In this document: positions 62,172-64,000 of the stretch, in pieces
Numbering within the stretch: the stretch's first letter is position 1
Layout of the letters: every line of letters begins with the position of its first letter
Source of the DNA: Gammaproteobacteria bacterium
GTDB taxonomy: Bacteria > Pseudomonadota > Gammaproteobacteria > UBA5861
Direction of reading: 5' to 3'
DNA length: 64,000 bases
NCBI GenBank assembly: GCA_022360445.1
Contig: JAKSCV010000058.1
Location: 92,905-156,904 of the forward strand
Notes under the pieces: model-generated
The model's database searches: none
Seen by the model: only the letters and a program-made list of their open reading frames with translations
What the model was told of the DNA's origin: nothing
Made by a program: the position numbers and the translations under genes

Positions 62172-62852
62172 TTACTCATCCCTTGCGCCGAGTGTATAGC
62201 CTGCTCCGCGCACAGTATGCAAAAGCGAATGATCGAATTCTTTATCAATCTTGCCACGCAACCGGCTGATCTGCACATCAATCAAGTTGGTTTGCGGATC
62301 AAATTGATAGTCCCACACGTTTTCCAACAGCATTTTCCGCGTCACAATTTGCCCTGCATTGCGCATCAAATACTCCAGCAGGCGAAACTCTCTGGGCTGT
62401 AAATGAATATTTACGCCATCGCGAGTTACTTTGCGTTTGAGTTGGTCCAGCAGCAGGCCATCAACCTTCAGAAGATTGCCATCTTGCTCAGTTTTTGCGC
62501 GACGAACCAAGGCTTGAATGCGTGCCGTCAATTCACTGAACGAATAAGGTTTCGTGAGGTAATCATCCCCACCCGCCGACAAGCCTTTCACCCGCTCGTC
62601 AACCTGGTCCAGTGCACTGAGGATGAGCGCTGGCGTGTTAATACGCTGAGCGCGCAGGTTGGAGATCACCGCTAAACCATCCAATTTGGGCAGCATGCGG
62701 TCAACAATGAGCACATCGTATTTCTTGCTTTCCGCCTCTGATAAACCGGCTTCACCGTCTGCCGCGTGAGTGACGTGATATCCGCTTTCACTCAATCCTT
62801 TGCTCAAATATTCGGCTGCGTCTAAGTCGTCTTCAATAATCAGTATGTTCAT
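62172..62852 (-). CDS. OmpR-family response regulator
   Basis: 226 residues. Receiver domain with acidic EDD (7-9), Asp51 (VLIVDRMLPKLDG) and the TKPYSFSEL Lys. The DNA-binding winged helix has HLQPREFRLLEYLMRNAGQI and ENVWDYQFDPQTNLIDVQIS. It is 21 bp upstream of the kinase gene, and both face away from the DegP-like gene, which is the natural target. Confidence 0.95.
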   Translation of the reverse strand: MNILIIEDDLDAAEYLSKGLSESGYHVTHAADGEAGLSEAESKKYDVLIVDRMLPKLDGLAVISNLRAQRINTPALILSALDQVDERVKGLSAGGDDYLTKPYSFSELTARIQALVRRAKTEQDGNLLKVDGLLLDQLKRKVTRDGVNIHLQPREFRLLEYLMRNAGQIVTRKMLLENVWDYQFDPQTNLIDVQISRLRGKIDKEFDHSLLHTVRGAGYTLGARDE

Positions 62853-62998
62853 AAGCTGAATAGTATTGATTTATACAAAAAATAATATGAGCATCTTGTA
62901 ATGCAATATAAAGCGCCGTTTGAAGTCGTAATCCGTATCCTTATATCGTGAATAGGGTCACCTTTTACTCAATTAAAGTCTAACGAAGGAGTTCGTTC

Positions 62999-64000
62999 AT
63001 GCCAAACAACCAATGCGCAAAAGCCGTCTCACGGCTGAGTGACAGATGGGGCCGCACCTATCTGCTGACCACACTGATTATGATCGGCGCGCTGTTTGCA
63101 ATACAGGCTAAAGCCCGTAGCTTACCCAATTACGTGGATCTCGTTGCAGAAAATGCACCGGCTGTCGTTAACATCACCTCCATCCGGAAACAAGAGCAAG
63201 CCGCAGCACCAGATATACCGGATCACGAGCAATTACCCGATTTTTTTAAATACTTTTTCAGAAATTATCCGTACCAGCAGCGCCAACCGGCGCAATCCTT
63301 TGGCTCTGGCTTCATCATTTCGGACGATGGATATATCGTAACGAATGCACATGTCGTGGGTGAGGCCGACGAAGTTAGAGTACGGCTGAGTGACCGTCGT
63401 GAGATAATGGCCAGTGTTGTCGGGCAAGATGTCCGAACCGACATTGCTCTTCTTAAAGTTGCCGCTAAAAATCTGCCGACGGTCAAATTCGGCAGCACAA
63501 AGGACCTTAAAGTCGGCCAGTGGGTACTTGCTATTGGCTCCCCATTTGGCTTTGACCATTCGGCCACCCAAGGCATCATCAGCGCGCTCTCCCGAAGCTT
63601 ACCTGATGGCAACTATGTGCCTTTTATTCAAACCGATGTCGCCGTCAACCCAGGTAATTCGGGTGGCCCGTTGTTCAATACAGACGGCGAGGTTATTGGC
63701 GTTAACTCTCAGATCTACACACGCTCAGGTGGGTTTATGGGCCTTTCCTTCGCCATCCCCATTGATGTGGTCAAAAATGTTACTGACCAACTCAAAGAAA
63801 ACGGCCGAGTCACGCGTGGCTGGTTAGGGGTATACATTCAAGACATGGACCAGGCGTTGGCTGAGTCCTTCGGCTTGAAACGCCCACGGGGCGCGCTTGT
63901 TTCTCAAGTTTCACCCAATAGTCCTGCTGAAAAGGCTGACCTTCAGGCCGGGGATGTCATTCTGCAATTCAATGACAAAGAGATCATTCGCTCAGGTGAC
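62999..64000 (+). CDS. DegP/MucD-like periplasmic serine protease (5' part)
   Basis: The frame opens at ATG 62999, after GAAGGAG, and is still open at the window edge. A signal anchor/peptide (LLTTLIMIGALFAIQAKARS) leads the trypsin-like domain. The catalytic triad is His118 (TNAHVV), Asp148 (RTDIALLK) and Ser221 (NPGNSGGPLF). A PDZ domain starts near LGVYIQDMDQALAESF. It degrades or refolds damaged envelope proteins. It is divergent from the OmpR-type regulator, which may control it. The 3' end is not in the window. Confidence 0.92.
   Translation, partial: MPNNQCAKAVSRLSDRWGRTYLLTTLIMIGALFAIQAKARSLPNYVDLVAENAPAVVNITSIRKQEQAAAPDIPDHEQLPDFFKYFFRNYPYQQRQPAQSFGSGFIISDDGYIVTNAHVVGEADEVRVRLSDRREIMASVVGQDVRTDIALLKVAAKNLPTVKFGSTKDLKVGQWVLAIGSPFGFDHSATQGIISALSRSLPDGNYVPFIQTDVAVNPGNSGGPLFNTDGEVIGVNSQIYTRSGGFMGLSFAIPIDVVKNVTDQLKENGRVTRGWLGVYIQDMDQALAESFGLKRPRGALVSQVSPNSPAEKADLQAGDVILQFNDKEIIRSGD

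Overview
The window looks like chromosome of a free-living, probably marine or aquatic gammaproteobacterium of moderate GC. This rests on gene content: ntrYX-trkAH, rpoZ-spoT-ridA-recG, rpsT with a UUG start, glnK-amtB under a sigma-54 promoter, a rhombosortase, TRAP transport, and many CoA-dependent catabolic genes. I cannot name the genus. No rRNA or tRNA gene was seen.

Layout. (1) 1-8060: the end of a DUF4390 gene, the NtrY/NtrX-like two-component pair, the TrkA/TrkH potassium uptake system, a small methyltransferase and a lipid A-type acyltransferase. (2) 8153-11650: a compact biosynthetic operon with DarA-like and DarB-like dialkylresorcinol enzymes, a small gene broken at an A7 run, and a BtrH-N-domain acyltransferase-like protein. 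(3) 11749-15665: a TAXI-TRAP transporter with its promoter, and a DUF2889 gene. (4) 15739-16997: a VOC protein and an AraC regulator on the minus strand. (5) About 17.06-28.6 kb is a clear accessory island. Between two decayed IS3-family relics lie unrelated genes, all on the plus strand, each followed by an integron attC recombination site. I see seven or eight attC sites and no integrase, so this is a CALIN-type array or the distal part of a chromosomal integron. Cassettes carry a cupin, an AraC regulator plus a PEBP protein, a dead zinc-type alcohol dehydrogenase, two P-loop kinase-like proteins, a PaiB-like flavin protein, a truncated SnoaL protein, a 447-residue PD-(D/E)XK-like protein and an SDR. 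To the right are AT-rich orphan genes, an ArsR-SRPBCC pair and a ClbS/DfsB-like protein.

(6) 28.6-43.1 kb is catabolic. It holds an acyl-CoA synthetase/hotdog dehydratase/FAD oxidoreductase operon, a SIMPL protein, and a sigma-54 activator divergent from an SDR/acyl-CoA dehydrogenase/nitronate monooxygenase operon. The gap between the activator and that operon has a near-consensus sigma-54 promoter, an upstream palindrome, and a structured leader ending in an intrinsic terminator before the first gene. A 267-bp MITE-like element, a GNAT gene, an AtuA-like protein and an F420-type oxidoreductase follow. (7) 43.1-54.1 kb is core: amtB-glnK with sigma-54 and NtrC-type sites, a phosphoribulokinase homologue with an altered P-loop, trmB-thiG-thiS, rpoZ-spoT-ridA-recG and rhombosortase. 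(8) 54.3-59.1 kb: a MaoC protein, a PaaI thioesterase, and an operon of two acyl-CoA dehydrogenases, a DUF35 protein and a thiolase-fold protein without the usual cysteine, resembling steroid side-chain degradation sets. (9) 59.4-64.0 kb: rpsT, a decayed extradiol dioxygenase, a histidine kinase/response regulator pair and the start of a DegP/MucD-like protease that runs off the window.

The parts most worth follow-up are the attC array with its PD-(D/E)XK cassette, the sigma-54 leader RNA, and the Dar/BtrH operon.
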